Shown one piece after another: positions 63,105-64,000 of a DNA stretch of 64,000 bases. Within the stretch, counting starts at the first letter, position 1, and each line of letters starts with the position of its first letter. The stretch covers positions 248,001-312,000 of the forward strand of contig JAMWFC010000091.1 in NCBI GenBank assembly GCA_027475525.1, read 5' to 3'. The notes under the pieces are model-generated. The model was not told the origin of the DNA and did not search any database. It saw only the letters and a list, made by a program, of their open reading frames with translations. Source of the DNA: Macrolepiota albuminosa (taxonomy: Eukaryota; Basidiomycota; Agaricomycetes; Agaricales; Agaricaceae). The position numbers and the translations under genes were made by a program.

Positions 63105-63710
63105 ACAACTGGCTCTCTTGATCTGGAGCTTCCTTTTTCAGATACAGGTGATCCACCTGTCTCACAAGCTGTGAAGACACCAGCTGCATCTACATATCAG
63201 CCCCCACCAAAGCAGGATGAAAAGCTACCTCACAATACTAGTGCAAGCTTTGAAATGCCAGGTAGACTATCCATGTCACAGATGATGTCCATAGTGAGGC
63301 CTGGTAATAAACCAGGGAAGAAATCCATGGTCTCAGGAGTGTTGCTGCCAGCAAGCCAGATGCCTTCATTGATGTACCCAGTATTGCCCAAGAGCTCATC
63401 AGCTCAGTTTGAAGGTCAACCAGACCTCACTCAGTATTTGGAGCTGGTACAAGGTGCTTTTGTGCATAGCACCCTGTTCTGGACTGCCCCAACTAAATGG
63501 CACCTGGAGTTTGTGGTGGACAATACCACTGGACCAAGACAGTTGTTGTAAACAATATCTTGGCATAAGTCGTATGGTTGGAGAAGACACCGTTGGCACC
63601 TAAAGACCAGGAGTTGCATAGAAGAGTCAGCAAACAGCCACTGGTGAGGCATGAAGGCCTCAGAAAAGTTCTGGACTTGAAGTCTGAACTAGACTCCTCA
63701 GATGATGAAG
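63105..63710 (+). pseudogene. Relic chromovirus gag (N-terminal part only)
   Basis: It aligns with the first 200 or so residues of the Gag-protease at 53084: TGSLDLELPFS, QAVKTPAASTYQPPPK, MMSIVRPGNKPG, SQMPSLMYPVLP. ACA stands where the start ATG is expected. A frame change occurs after 63540, and homology ends at SSDDE near 63710. CpG sites of the young copy are almost all TG or CA here, the pattern left by cytosine methylation and deamination. Confidence 0.85.
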
Positions 63711-64000
63711 TTTACAGTTTTCAACTCTTTACACTTACAGTTTTCAGTGCTTTTTATGGTATATTGGGACTTTCTATAACTCTTTGTCTGCCTTAAGTGA
63801 GGCAGATGTATCATTGCCACCAAACATACAGAGAATGCTGAAAACAGCAAAAAGACACCAAGACACCTTTTGCCCCATTATGTTAACAAATAATCTCATA
63901 GAGAAAGTACTAATATAGTACCATGCCAACATGGAACACCTGAAAAACATAAAAATAAACTCCGCAACTATGAAATGTATGAGGAAAACACACAATATCT
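63711..64000. other. No feature recognised
   Basis: Sequence after the break in the relic gag has no coding signal or repeat that I can identify. Confidence 0.4.

Overview
The window reads as a transposon-dense, gene-poor stretch of a filamentous fungal genome, most probably Basidiomycota (Agaricomycetes). The reasons are short GT-AG introns of about 37-67 nt, Helitrons with a Rep plus Pif1-type helicase, a Ty3/Gypsy chromovirus, a Tad-like LINE, a Crinkler-type NTPase/nuclease gene, and degenerate pieces of a polyketide synthase and an inositol-phosphate synthase. I see no bacterial operon, rRNA or convincing tRNA gene. Species assignment is inference.

Layout. 1-7422: a decayed Gypsy element on the minus strand (family A LTRs at both ends, proline-rich Gag, zinc knuckle, two successive aspartic-protease segments, pol cut off at the start of RT). 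Two solo LTRs of another family (B) are inserted in it, each with a 4-bp target duplication. 7423-10400: a dead Gypsy pol on the plus strand. 10541-14544: two decayed multi-exon minus-strand genes of unknown function. 14545-15317: a third family A LTR. 15445-16743: a zinc-finger/coiled-coil gene cut by a Helitron. 16745-32423: three Helitrons joined exactly head-to-tail (autonomous, short non-autonomous, autonomous). 32454-35380: an eight-exon Crinkler-type gene whose ATG lies 30 bp from the Helitron end. 35966-36690: INO1 relic. 36950-57700: a minus-strand LINE split by a 725-bp TIR element (37830-38554) and by a young 11.4-kb chromovirus (41977-53371) with identical 176-bp LTRs and the 5-bp target duplication AAACT. 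57790-58890: polyketide synthase relic. 59000-64000: CpG-poor relic DNA ending in an old copy of the chromovirus (LTR plus gag start).

The young chromovirus is the best-preserved unit. Its Gag-protease and Pol share one frame, interrupted by a single UGA followed by CUA, a known leaky-stop context, and Pol has no nearby ATG. A third ORF of about 977 aa follows pol and is preceded by a strong 3' splice-site sequence. Together these suggest expression by stop-codon readthrough plus a spliced subgenomic mRNA.

A strong technical signal also runs through the window: ten direct duplications have a period of exactly 77 bp (eight perfect, one with a single mismatch, one running into a 31-G homopolymer). 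Three lie in coding parts of Helitron-1 and one in a Gag gene. An exact shared period at unrelated loci is best explained by unmerged k=77 overlaps in a de Bruijn assembly. Several apparent frameshifts may therefore not exist in the organism.
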